Assembly: GCF_000165425.1 (NCBI RefSeq)
Contig: NW_001799599.1
Coordinates: forward strand, 314,715-378,714
DNA length: 64,000 nt
DNA from: Paramecium tetraurelia
Lineage: Eukaryota > Ciliophora > Oligohymenophorea > Peniculida > Parameciidae
Reading direction: 5' to 3'
Notes under the pieces: model-generated
What the model was told of the DNA's origin: nothing
The model's input: the letters and a program-made list of their open reading frames with translations, nothing else
The model's database searches: none
Translations under genes and position numbers: made by a program
Shown: positions 39,349 through 51,382 of the stretch, one piece after another
How the letters are laid out: every line of letters begins with the position of its first letter
Numbering within the stretch: the first letter of the stretch is position 1

Positions 39349-40866
39349 TCAATACGATTATCTTTTTAATTACTGATTCTCTTATTCTAATTAAGAGATT
39401 CTCTAAACTAGATTACTTTGTTCCTTCATATATTGATCCAACAGTTATTGCATTTCATTTTGTTAAATTTAAAATTATCTAATCATATCAACATGCATCG
39501 AACTAACACTATCCTAAACGATCTTCTTTAATTGATAGGTTTATTCATTAATCTACTGTTGAATGTATTTCTTTTGCTCATCAGTAAAGCTAGCAGTAAA
39601 CATAAAACAATTACTCATTTTATCCACCAATTACTCTGCTAACCTCATATTTCCTAGAGATATCCTCAATTTTACTAGTGCTTTAGTCAAATTTAGATTA
39701 CTAACTTGATTGGACACGAGATTGGACTATTACCTAAATAAATTGGATTTAGTTTACATTGATCATATTGCATTTGCTTTTATTACTCAATCTTAATCAT
39801 TGATTCTTTATTACTTAAAGTACTCAAGTCTTTCGTACTGTCTTTCTTGATTTCCAAAATCAAAGGGGATTTTCCTGGATTAGGTTTTAGTTATGATTGG
39901 ACACTCAAATTGCTTTCATTTAATAGTCTTTATGACACAGGAGGTTATTGAGATTGTTATTCAATGTTTTAATATTCCATATAATTAACACTAGAGTTGT
40001 CGTGTCCTCTAAATTAAGATTTCGGTTTTTGGGTCATTCTTATGTCATACACATAGATTTATCCATACAGAGTGCCCACAGTAACAGAATAATCGTCATT
40101 TTGCATGGCTACAGAATTCAATGGATTTTCACAGGCAATTGTATGTGTAACCTTTTTATCAACAATACTATATAGATAACATTTTTGATCGGTTCCAACA
40201 CTACAGACTAAGGATTATGTAAAACTTAGTCCTGTCACTTTACTCGTGTGTTAAGATGAGAAATTGCATTGATATTCATTCTTATTTAGATCAAAGATTG
40301 TCACAGACCCATCATTGCTGCCAGAGCACAAGAGATTTTTGCTCATAAATTTAACTGCCTTGAATCCAGGGGTTTTTGAGCCTTTTAAATTGAATGTGGA
40401 TACTGCTATTTGTGTACTTACATCATGTACTAGAATGTCACCTACATTAGAGGCACTTGCAATGAGAGTGTCTGCAGAATTCCAATGCAATGAATTAATT
40501 TAAGAATAATGTCCTTTGAGATGACTTTGAATAGTTTTCTTTTTCAAATCCCATACCCGCACAATTGAATCATGACCTCCACTTGCTAAATATTGGCTAG
40601 AAGATGTGAATGAAATTGCATTAATTGCTTTTCCGTTATGCTCCAAAGGCAAAAGTGATTCACCATCCGTAGCTCGACTTAAAATTATAACTCCATCATT
40701 GCCACAACTTGCAATAACACAATCTATTAAATTTACAAGTTCAAATACTATTGTGATTCCAAATGCAACAATTAATGCTAGATTTATGTGGGTTAATTCT
40801 TAAAACAGGATCCATAGATTAATCATGAATGAGAATGCTTTTCCCACAAGAAACCAATTAACTCAT
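39349..40866 (-). CDS. NEDD1: WD40 protein, NEDD1/GCP-WD-like
   Basis: About 487 residues; introns 40724-40748 and 39705-39733. Residues 1-280 form a WD40 propeller (IASCGNDGVIIL, YLASGGHDSIVRVWDL, LIASASNVGDILVHDV, LLCSGSNDGSVTIFDL, VCSVGTDQKCYLY, VTVGTLYGQIYVYDIR). A polar linker leads to a C-terminal helical and coiled-coil region (KKYIQQQINEQTYQL and on). The pattern of a WD40 domain with the IASGS-x-GEI-type blade plus a C-terminal coiled coil matches NEDD1, which recruits the gamma-tubulin ring complex to basal bodies. The match is by blade motif and layout only, so a different WD40 protein cannot be excluded. Confidence 0.7.
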
Positions 40867-41313
40867 TTTTAATATATAAAATAATGTTTGATATATCATT
40901 TCATTATTTATGACAACCCTTTAAATCAACTCCATCTGATACCTCTTATTCCCTTCCAAGATTAACTACCTAATTTATGATTATAATAATTAATAATTCT
41001 CAACACATAATTTTATACTCCAAATCCATCCAATTTTATACTAAACATCAACTTACTTCAATTTCAATACCATTTTCAATCAAAATCTGCCAATTTTAAG
41101 AGTAGGATAAATGTAAGTTCTCAATTTGTCCTACTTGATTTCATAATATAGTATTTATTATTAGTATAATCACTAACTTCTAATGAGATACTTTTTATTT
41201 AACCTATATTTTCCACTAACTCTAGATCCTCCTTATAGTTTAGGACAATACAAAAAGACATTCCAATACATATGATTGCACTTAGTTTTAATCCATAAAT
41301 TTAAAATAAAAAT
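40867..41313. other. Divergent intergenic region
   Basis: About 450 bp between two gene starts pointing away from each other. AT-rich, with no convincing coding frame and no repeat. It should contain the promoters of both genes. Confidence 0.4.
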
Positions 41314-41985
41314 ATGCATAGTAGGTAACATCTATCAATAAAGTACCTGGATGGACCTAAATTGGATTCAACACAAGTTCGTCGCAAGAGCTGTGTTTGT
41401 GAGTAGTGTGGGACCACTGCTCTTAAAGAGGATCGTCTACCAAATTAATTATGTGAAATAGCCTACCACAAATAAGAACGATTGGCTGATGTATTCCTAA
41501 GTAAATTGGAAGGTGCAAGAAGATACATGAGAAACGATCATAAAAAAAGGAACTTTCGAATTTATGCCAAAAATCCACTTTTTATACTACGTTCTCAACC
41601 AGATCTGGAAGAAAGTATGCATATTCCAGAATCACCAACGAAGGCTCAAACTCCAGAAAAACAACGTTTAAAGACTGAGCAACCTTAGATTGCTCCATAT
41701 AAATCGTATAAATACGTTCCAACTTCAAATTGTTTTCTATAAAATATGAAACAACAAGTTATGCGTTCTAACAAAACTATCAATCGATTGCTCACTGATA
41801 GAAAGGCGATTTAATCATTTCAGGCTTCCACTTCGGATAGACTACTAATCACGAAATCTCCTTAAAAAAATAAAAGAAGCTTGATTAAATAACTTAAGCC
41901 TCTTCCTAAATAGAAATTACTTTAAACTAAATTTGACTGTATGATTAGATAATTCTTTAACTCATCTAAAGCCAAATAATACTGA
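41314..41985 (+). CDS. Basic protein of unknown function
   Basis: 223 residues, no intron. An N-terminal pair of cysteines (SCVCEQCGTTALKED) could be half of a metal site. The rest is basic and rich in Lys, Gln, Ser and Arg, with a Ser/Pro cluster (SMHIPESPTKAQTPEK) that has possible proline-directed phosphorylation sites. The start at 41314 extends the frame upstream of the next ATG at 41482 and includes the Cys pair. No family recognised. Confidence 0.65.
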
Positions 41986-42028
41986 CGAATATGATTATAA
42001 TTTTTTTGTGTTTATTAAACATTATTCG

Positions 42029-43502
42029 ATGCAAGAGACTGAGCAATCAGAAAAAGATATGATAGGTTCCCTTCTTGATGGTAATCAATTTACTTAATTC
42101 TGTAGATGATGAATCAGAATGCTCAGAATTTCGATCTTCCATTACCAAATCCCAGCAGCATTCACAATCTGTAAAAATAATGTTCTTTATAAATACCCTT
42201 AGCCCATCAAAAGTTTCAAAGATCTGAGAGAGAGTCCAGTTTTAAATGAGGATCCAACGTATTATTACAAATATTCAATTAGGTATTAAGAATTCCCCTC
42301 TGCCGATCCCAGCAACTTTTACATTACAGTCTAACCTACATTCATTCAATCACGATAACATTCCTCAAGTCATGAATTCCATTCATACATGTTACCCCAA
42401 CAACCAATGTACTATCCTTGTCAAGATGGCTATTTCTCCTAAAAAAGAACAAAAAAATTACAATTATAAACAGAGATTGATTCATCAATTGTACAAATAT
42501 GTAATCAACCTTTAGTCCCAACAATGCCAAGACCAATACGCTTCTTTGAGTATTCAACAATCGTTCATCTAGGGAAACGAGTACCAAAGGGAAAAAATAT
42601 TTAAAGGCTTAGTTGATGATTTACTCTTACTATCAAAACACAAATTTGGAAATTATGTCATCTAAAAAATAATTGAAAACTGTAATTAAAATACCAGAAC
42701 ACTGATTTTTGAACAATTGAACTCTCATGTGTTGGAAATGTCCTAAGACAAATTTGGCTGTAGAGTTGTCCAAAAATTACTAGAATTTATCCTCAATCAA
42801 CAAAAAGTGTAACTTATTTCCCAAATCAAACCATATGCTTTAAAGCTCATATTCGATTAGTGTGGAAATCATGTTATCTAAAAAATCATAGATTTAGTTA
42901 CTGATGCTGAATTTATTATAGATCTGGTCACAAATAATGTGGATAAGGTTGTTTCTCATCCTTACGGCTGTAGGATAGCTTAAAAATGTTTGGAAATATT
43001 TCCCAACGATAAATTATAGGAACTTTACATTTCCTTAATTCCACTTTGTGAAAGGCTATCGTTTTGTTAGTACGGGAATTACATCGTTCAACATATGATG
43101 AACTCGGGACCCCCAAAAGGATTCGAAGTTATTGGAAAGTTCATCAAATCAAGAATAATAGAAGTCAGTTAAGATAAATATGGAAGGTAATAATTAACTC
43201 AAATGTAGTAATGTAGCAGAAAGGTATATTAAATTGGCTTAAGATGATGACATTGCCAGCATATGCAAAATCCTTTTGAATCAAACAGTCCCTCCTATGT
43301 TACTAATTTTAATTAATAACTCTTTTGGAAATTATGTAATGTAAAATTTCTATTTGAAATGTAATGATAAATAAAAAGAATAAATTTAAATTCAACTCTC
43401 TAAATATGAAGAACATCAATTCACTTAATTTGGTATTTAATTTCTATTACTAAATTAGGTCGCCATTTCTTATAATATTTAGCTAGAATTCATGCTTGTT
43501 GA
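42029..43502 (+). CDS. Pumilio/PUF RNA-binding protein
   Basis: About 447 residues; introns 42081-42105, 42171-42202, 42491-42515, 43187-43208 and 43433-43458. The C-terminal about 320 residues carry PUF repeats with their RNA-contacting helices: HKFGNYVIQKII, DKFGCRVVQKLL, DQCGNHVIQKII, HPYGCRIAQKCL, CQYGNYIVQHMM, DKYGSNVAERYI and NSFGNYVMQNF. That is at least seven, with an eighth degenerate repeat likely at the start. PUF proteins bind UGUA-type elements in mRNA 3' UTRs and repress or localise the mRNA. The N-terminal 130 residues are low-complexity. Each of the repeats uses standard five-residue base-code positions (N-Y-Q, C-R-Q, N-H-Q and so on). Confidence 0.95.
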
Positions 43503-43588
43503 TTGTTAATTTTTATTTTATATATAATAATAATAATAAATATAGTAATTAAATTTAGTTATATTAATTTTAAAAACAAAGAAACTTT

Positions 43589-46500
43589 TCAAAATATATT
43601 ACATTTAGGTGATTATTGTGATTATGCCTCTAATTACTTTTTTGGTGTTTAATTACAAACCTAAAAGTACTACTAATACTGTTATCTCTCTATTTTCTTT
43701 TGCTTCTCTATTACCTCTTTTTTTATATCACTAGTATTAATTTTCAATGTTTTATTATCACTGTAAATCAACCATTTTAGCCATTCTTTCTTAAAATCTG
43801 ATTAATTCATTAAAGTATCTATCTTGGCATAGGTCTTTCTTGGTTTTTAATTATGTTATTTCCCATCCAAATAATGGGATAATAATAAGTTCAAGATGCT
43901 TTGAAATAGTTTATTCTTGCGAACTGACTAACAATCTTTAGATAATGTGAAAATCTCTCCTATTGGCACATAAAAATATCTGATGGGATGAATGACAAGA
44001 TCAAGATTTTATTCCTAATCAGATTTTTATAAATTGTACAACAATCCTAAGATTTGTTTTTCATCACTCACTCTCAACATATCTGATTTTAGTAATGAAT
44101 ATAGTGTAAAATAGGGTAATTAACAGAACTTTTCATTGTAATTATATCCACACCAATGCATAAGAGCAGAATGGAGTGGATCCTCCTGTATGTAAACCTT
44201 TAGCCATAACTAGGAACTTACAGCTTGAATCTCCTCAAACCCTACTGTGTGAAATTAATTTGTGGGATATGTATGATACATAACTCTCTCGTTACTCTGC
44301 TCTTATTTATTAAGAATTGCTATTTTCACTAAGACACTTATAAAATTTAATTTGGTGTATGAAGGCAATGATTCATCCATCAAATTATCCTCAAGATTCA
44401 TGTATTTTAGATTGTTTTTTATTGATCCCCTTTCTTGCAAATAAATTGAAACGATATTCTTATCATTAACATCTATGATCAATCTCCATGCAAGACTTTA
44501 TGAGGCAAAACATTCTGAAATCACTATGGAATTGCCAACTACATTACTAATTTTCATTTCATAAACCAGCTTATTGATCTTACAAGTATTTGAGTTTTAT
44601 TGATAAAATGAATATTCATCAAACAATGACTCAGAATAATGAAATTCTTAATCAGTATATATTGAACTTCTCCTTTTTTTAGTCTCCTACAATCTTTAAG
44701 GATATACAATAATTTGATTATTTAATAGAGGCAAGTTCTATTCGAATTAATAATTAGTGAAATCTTTATATTTAAATCCACAATTAGATAAATGATCCAT
44801 TGACAATTGTTTAAGTAAATCTATTTGTTGACATTGCTTTTTCTCAGTTATTAACCATAGCAAATTGTCAACACCTTCAAAATCGGTCTACATTAAAGGT
44901 TGTTAAACTAGAAAGTATATTTCTTCTGGTGTCATCAAATCGAATATTTTTTTATATTTATTTTGCATCTATTAATCTCTAAGCATTGAATCATCTTGTC
45001 TACCTCTAATTTGATCGATTATAGTTTTGCAATTTAATGAAAAGTAGGTTACTGTATAAACATAGACGAATTTAAAAATGTAAGAAAGATGAGAATTTTA
45101 ATTCCTGAAACCTATCACATACCAATCCAGGACAAATTCGTTGATCATCATAGGGATTACAACTCTGCTTATCAATTATTCTATCAATTAGTACAACTCT
45201 AATTTCTCAGCCAATCTATAAAATTTAATTGACTAACTGATTCCTACTTCATTCCATTCTGAATCTGTCAGCTTACCCAGGTATATGTATTTGTAAACTA
45301 AATCAAATAATTATAAGTTATCAACTTACAAATTCAATTCAAACTATTTAGTTTCTAGCAATTCCTTAAAGTAATTAGAAACCTAAATCAACACTGATTT
45401 GTGAGATTTATAATGATGCTCGTTAACTATTAGAACAATATCGGAGAACTTCTCATTACGGTACAAAGCATTAAAGTTATGATCTTTGTGATCTAATGAT
45501 AATAAAATTATTTACATCTTATAGATTAGCTTAATAAACCCTATTCTATTTCTTTCATTTTTTTCTATGCTCTATTTGATCTCAAATCAACAAAATCATA
45601 GGGGTGTATAGAGTTAATTTTGAGTTTGCATTTGAATGGAATTTCATTGTCCTTTATTTATGCACCTTCTTTCTATAGGATCTTTTGAGTATTAGACAAT
45701 TAGAACTCTGATTTCTTTTGCTATTTTATAGATTATCTTATGGAATATCGATAGGATGTTTTATTTTAAGGTTCAGGATTAGAGGTTCTCTTCTTGATTG
45801 CTATGGATTCATCTTGCTTTTGGGGACTAAAGGACCACTTTTTTGGTGGTGACTCCCATTAGGGTTCTTCAAAATAGTATTACTCTTCAGGCTATTATAT
45901 TTAAAGATTGTTTGGATATTATTGCAGTTACTAATGATATAGCATCATTTAGTATTGGAGTTATTATTATTAATATAATTGCTATTAATATTATTATTAT
46001 AATAACTATTACTATTATTATTCATAATAATATTATTATTATTATTACTATTATTACTATTATTATTATTATTATAAATATTATTATTATTAGTATTAAT
46101 AAGATTATTATTATTAATAATCTTAATGTTAATTAAATGGTTGCTATTGTTATTATTATTGTTATTGCTAATTGAATTAAAATTAATTTTATTATTATTA
46201 TTATTGTTGTTAAAATAAGTCTTATGATTCATAATTACGATTAGAATGCTATTAAGAATTTCCAAAGTAGAGAGATTCAACATTATAAGGTTGAAATATT
46301 TGTTAACTCTACTACAAATTGCACTAAGGCTTCTCAACTTCCCGACATAAATCCTAATATATATTTTGTAATTATTTCTGATCAAGCATATTACTTAGAT
46401 GCTCATTTATAGCAGAATCTTATGTATTTAGGGTCTATAATCTTATATCTGAGAGTGTAGATTACTCCTTATGAGTGAGAGGCACATATGGATTTTGACT

Positions 46501-47612
46501 TTTTTCTAACATTTATGATTCTGAACTAATCAATCCATCAATCAGGCATGGAAATTTGGGAGCATTAAGATATTTGGACTCTAAATTTTTGGTATATAAA
46601 TCCAAGTCGTCAGGCTTAGCACTGGATTATTCGTATTGGTTTTCTTCAATGCGGAACAATTATAAATTTTTGGAGGTAGTATGAGGCACTTTTGGATGAT
46701 GTTCTTATTCAAACCCATTGAACTTTTAGCCTTTAAGTTATTCTATTTTATTTTGAAGATTTGATTTAATCGGTTGGAGTGGGTCTCGAGTAGAGAGTAA
46801 ATGCAATTGTTTGAGAATAGGATGGGACGGTGATTATGACGATTTCTATTCTTTGAGTTAGACTTCCCCTACTTGTTGTTCACAAAAGAATTGGACTATA
46901 GGTATGTCTCCAAATTTATGGGAAATCAAGGGAAGTATTTGTGTGCTTGAATTCTCAACAAATAAGTCGAATACCCAAATATTCTGATTTTCTATAGTGA
47001 CTTACTTTTATTTAGTATCAGAGTCCTATAATTCATAATATTAATCTCCGTCGACAAATTGAATTCCAGACAATTAGGTAGGGTAATTCAACCATCCTTG
47101 TATTTGTATGCCAGTGTTTTTTTGAGTGATTGAATCAACAATCACATATTTAGATTGTAATACAATCAATAATAAATAGAAATTTGTGTTTTCGTAAAGA
47201 TGAATATAACAATGTGTTAAATGCTACTAATAGATGATTGGATTGTTTATTTGTTTATTGAACATCAATTTAAATTTTTATTTAGTAGAATCTGAGAGAC
47301 GACTATAAATATTGTAATATACAGATTTACTTGCGATACCCACTAATGAGCTTGGAATAGTCGTTGGTCTTCTACTTCATGATGTGATCTGATAAGAAAT
47401 GAACATCCGTTCCAAAACTATTGATTACTGCTAGGATGTCATTTGGATTGATGCATGGGGATAGCTTGAATAATTCAGAAAATGAGTACTTGCATTTCAC
47501 TGTTTTATGAGATGGATTCAAATAAGGGAGTGAGACTGGTATCAAAATAAAGAGGGTTTCCTCTTACACAATTCAAATCTCTAAGCAATTCAACTGCGAA
47601 TTAATTTAACAT
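43589..47612 (-). CDS. Large BTB/POZ-domain protein with polyglutamine tract
   Basis: About 1315 residues; introns 47465-47489, 47303-47330 and 45493-45515. The N-terminal about 330 residues look like a folded region (SPCINPNDILAVINSFG, SKYVIVDSITQKNTG). A long Gln-rich stretch follows, with runs made almost only of TAA and TAG codons (45950-46215). A BTB domain sits at about residues 705-800 (NEKFSDIVLIVNEHHYKSH, FKELLETKQFEL, VYKYIYLGKL, LAEKLELYQLI). The C-terminal 480 residues resemble a BACK-like and second-domain arrangement. BTB proteins often bind cullin-3 as substrate adaptors, but that is not shown here. There is no kelch propeller. Confidence 0.8.
45950..46215 (-). repeat. Polyglutamine tract encoded by TAA/TAG
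   Basis: On the minus strand this reads as long Gln runs broken by Tyr, Leu, Asn and His, nearly all Gln codons being TAA with some TAG. On the plus strand the same DNA is a TTA/ATT repeat and other frames give runs of Asn or Ile. It is low-complexity and likely length-variable. Confidence 0.85.
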
Positions 47613-47663
47613 ATATATAAAAGTTCAAATTTTATATTGAATTATTTTGATTATCCATAATTT

Positions 47664-50600
47664 TCAAATATTACTTATCTTGTAATTGCAATTATAATTT
47701 GAAGTGATTCTTTGCTTGAAATCATCAGAGGTAGAAACTGTGACTTCATCCCTGACAGCATACGTTTGTTCTTTCGATAGAGAATTGCTTTTCACCTTAT
47801 TGGCTAAATCATTGACACTGATTCCCATGGTTTAAGTGATCATGCCTTGTCCATACACTTAAAGGGATAGCTTTCCTGAAGTGAAAACCTTGTCATAGAA
47901 TGAAAAGAGATCGGACTTAGTGACCATGTTAATGTATTGGGCAGCGATTTCCTTCTCCTCAAATGCCAAATCGTTATTCTTAATATGCGACCAAGTGCTT
48001 CTTGCTTTGTCCTTTAGATTCTTCTCGACCTCTTTCAATCCAGATATCTAAAATTAATATTGACTATCTTACAGTAGTAGTTTTAAGCTCTTCAAATTAT
48101 TGATCAGTCATCTCTTTCAATTCTCGTCCATAATTAATTAAGAACTCTTCTATATGTTAATTCACAACATAGGGAGGTTTTGCTGTTCCCTACACCAAAA
48201 TTTGAGCACTGTCCAAACAACCAACTGGCTTGAATTTGACACTTACAACATAACCCAATTACAATTGTGTACGCAAATAGGCATATGCTGCATTGTGGAG
48301 AATCTTATATAATAAATTCATCATGGCTAATTACTTCTAATCTCTGTACCCAATTTAATAGTAATTCAGAGTAACTCCATTTGTGTCCAATTAATTAGTA
48401 GATTTAGAGACTAATGAGTATACTATGGATTTGCGAGTCAGATCTGATACTTAAGTAATATGGTTTTGAATTCTGATATGTGAAGTAGATTCATCAAATA
48501 TCTTGGGAATTTGATTTTGCAATGATTACACTTCATCTCTCAATATATTTCCTGTGAAATAGGTAGTGAATCTGAAATTCTCTAACATTTCTTTCTAAAA
48601 TTGAGACAATTCTTCCTTAGTTACTGAATTGATTTCATCTATCATCTAAGAAGGGGTTGGTTAACCTTGAATTATGGTTGGCAATATCACAGAAGTGGCT
48701 TAGACAAACAATTTTTATTCAAAAGTGTTACTCAACTCAGTGATTTGACTTAGTTTCACTCTATTCAAAAGATCATCATCGCTGATTTCATTCTTAATCT
48801 CTCTTAACACATTCTTATAAAAGTATTCAAATTTATCACTCCATCCATACATTTCGAGTGATAGACCTTTCATTGATGAATCAAATGATAATTCATAACC
48901 AGCTTCAAATGATTATTAAAGAGATTTATATAAATTATCAGACACATAACTATTAAATACTGTTAACAATGCTACTTTCTTAAGAGATTTCATGTCCAAA
49001 GCAGTTTCAAAGTTCATACCTGCATACACAGTTGGACTATATGATCTATCCAATCTCCACCAGGTTTTACCCTCAATGTCCTTCTTAATCAATTATGGGA
49101 AATGATTGTATTGCTCATATTCAAATTCATGCTCCTAACACTCCTTCTTTGATGTGAAATAGAAAGGCATTTTGTGAGTATTTTCTATGAATATATTCTA
49201 TCTGTTTTTTCTATCATACAGAGTGTCAGAATCAACCGATTAGATATATGAGATCTGCTGTGATTCACATAGTGATTTAAAAGCTAAATTAACTGGGACG
49301 TAATGATTAATTTATGGTAAACTCAATGGAATGTTGTCAAGCATCATGAAATCCAAACTGTCTCTCTCTAATGGTTTAACATCATATTATATGTGATAAA
49401 GATCATTTGAAAATTGGAGTTCTCTTTAGTTGATGAAATCTAAATCACTAACAGCAACACTCTACTGCAATAACAAAGTTGATGGCTATTAGAATGATAA
49501 GAATGAGGCCTTTAATTCTTCATTTTCTATTTCCTCTTACACCAATTTATATCCATCATCTCCAATCAAAATCAACATATTATTAGGATTCATTAGATCA
49601 GCTAAATAATTATATATACATTGAGGATCATATTTAAAATAGCTAGTTTCTGCATTTAATACATATTTAGGTGGGAATGTATTCAGATTGTGAGATAATT
49701 TGAATATGTCTATGTCTTTCTCCAAGAATTTAAATTGAACATCTGACATAGCCTTCTTAGTCTTATAGGTTTCTTCTAAGAAGTCTGTTGGATTCTACTC
49801 TTCATCATAAAACTTGTGTATTTATTCTTCAAAATATGAGATTATAGCTTGTCCAATTTATAGAGCATAGTCTTTTTATTGACCAATCAATGTTTCACTT
49901 AGTTCAACTTCAATCAAATAGAATTAGAAACAACCATTATTACCTAAAAATGGTTGAGAATCCATATCAACAATTAGATTCTTGCTTACTAAGTAATTGT
50001 ACAATCCTCCATCATGTCTTGATCTGACTATCGAATTTATAAATTGAAGAGGCTTAGTTTCAAAATATTTTGTACTATCCTCTAATTAATAAAAGTAAAT
50101 GAGGGTTGTTGCTCTTGTGTTGATGTGATATTTTACTAATTTAGAAACATCCTTTATTGGCAATCCGAAATGAGCTAACGATGGCTTCTCTATTTCCAAA
50201 TTTGGAATTTTTAAGAACTCACTTGATTCAATGAACTCTTTCATCATTTCAATTGGTTATGAACTCTTGATCACCAAAGCCATTTGATTAGATGAATAAT
50301 ATTATTCATGAAACTTTTTTAAGGCTTCAACAACATGCGGCTTAAGTAATGACTATAAATTTCCAATAGTGAATCTACTCATAGGATGCTTAGGATCTGA
50401 CATCAAACTCATTAAATGCAATATTTTCCATCCATCTCCTGCTACATTTATCTCATATTCAGAATTCACTGCATTAGCTTCCTTTTAGACCATCTCTTAT
50501 GATAAGAGAGGGTCTATAAAAAAGTGTGCAAATACATTCAAAGCCTCACTTGTTCTGCTTGTATCTATTGTAAAATAGTAATTGGTTCTGGTTCCTTCAG

Positions 50601-51162
50601 TGTATGCATTAGTGTAACCTCCTCCTTTAGCCACCAATTATTCAAAATAACTTGTTTCAGGATAGGTATGTGAACCTTAAAATAGCATGTGCTCTAAAAA
50701 ATGAGCTAAACCAGGAAATTCATCTGGTTCATACCATGACCCTACATTAACATTCAATGCTGCTTATGTTAACTTGGTTTCTGGATCTCGTATTAACAAG
50801 ACTTTCAATTTATTAGGTAATTCCAAGTATTCATATTCCTTTTTGTCTACTGTTGGCTTCTATATCTCAAGAGGTTTATGTTCGGATGAATGTATTTTTG
50901 ATTTATGCTATTTTTTATTCACACTCATTCTGACTTCTAAAAAGCTGGGTTAAGCCAATGAATTTTGTAATGCTTTTATTTATTGCTCTAAGTATGTTTA
51001 TTCCTAAATCAACGAGGCCTACTCAAATGATAAATCATTCTAAGCTCCGTGTAATCCCACAACTTTGAATAAAACTATGCCCATTGTAAAGCATGCGCCC
51101 AACAATACTAACAATTGTATCAGTGTTGTGTCTCTCCTTTATTGATGCTACTCTTTTTTCAT
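47664..51162 (-). CDS. Membrane-anchored M16 metalloprotease (insulysin/nardilysin type)
   Basis: About 1157 residues; a 25-nt intron at 48048-48072. The N-terminus has one hydrophobic helix (LIQLLVLLGACFTMGIVLF), likely a signal anchor. The peptidase M16 zinc site is HFLEH in PGLAHFLEHMLFQGS, with the downstream Glu in NAVNSEYE. The half-repeat YGRELKEMTDQQFEEL and the final domain match the insulysin C-terminal half, as does the FFxSHPG-like WYEPDEFPG start. Insulysins cleave small peptides inside a closed chamber. A membrane anchor is unusual compared with cytosolic mammalian IDE, so it may act in a vesicle or at the surface. More in-frame introns could be hidden. The BTB gene starts 51 bp downstream. 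Confidence 0.92.
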
Positions 51163-51382
51163 TTAATATAAATTATAACATTAATAATTTAAAAACGGTA
51201 TTCATATTCTAAATGAAATAAACTGAATCTTTATATTATTTTCTTTAATCTCCAAGGACTTCTGGAATATATCAAATTTATTTGTCTCTCATATTTAATA
51301 GTAAATTAATTACAAAAATTACAATATTATTAATAATAAGTAATTACAAATTATTATGAAAATTCTAATTTTAAAATAGGCC

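Noticed and set aside
45945-46385. Standard-code open frame encoding a long poly-Asn protein on the minus strand
   Set aside because: It is an out-of-frame shadow of the polyglutamine part of the BTB gene; the Gln frame is continuous with conserved domains on both sides.
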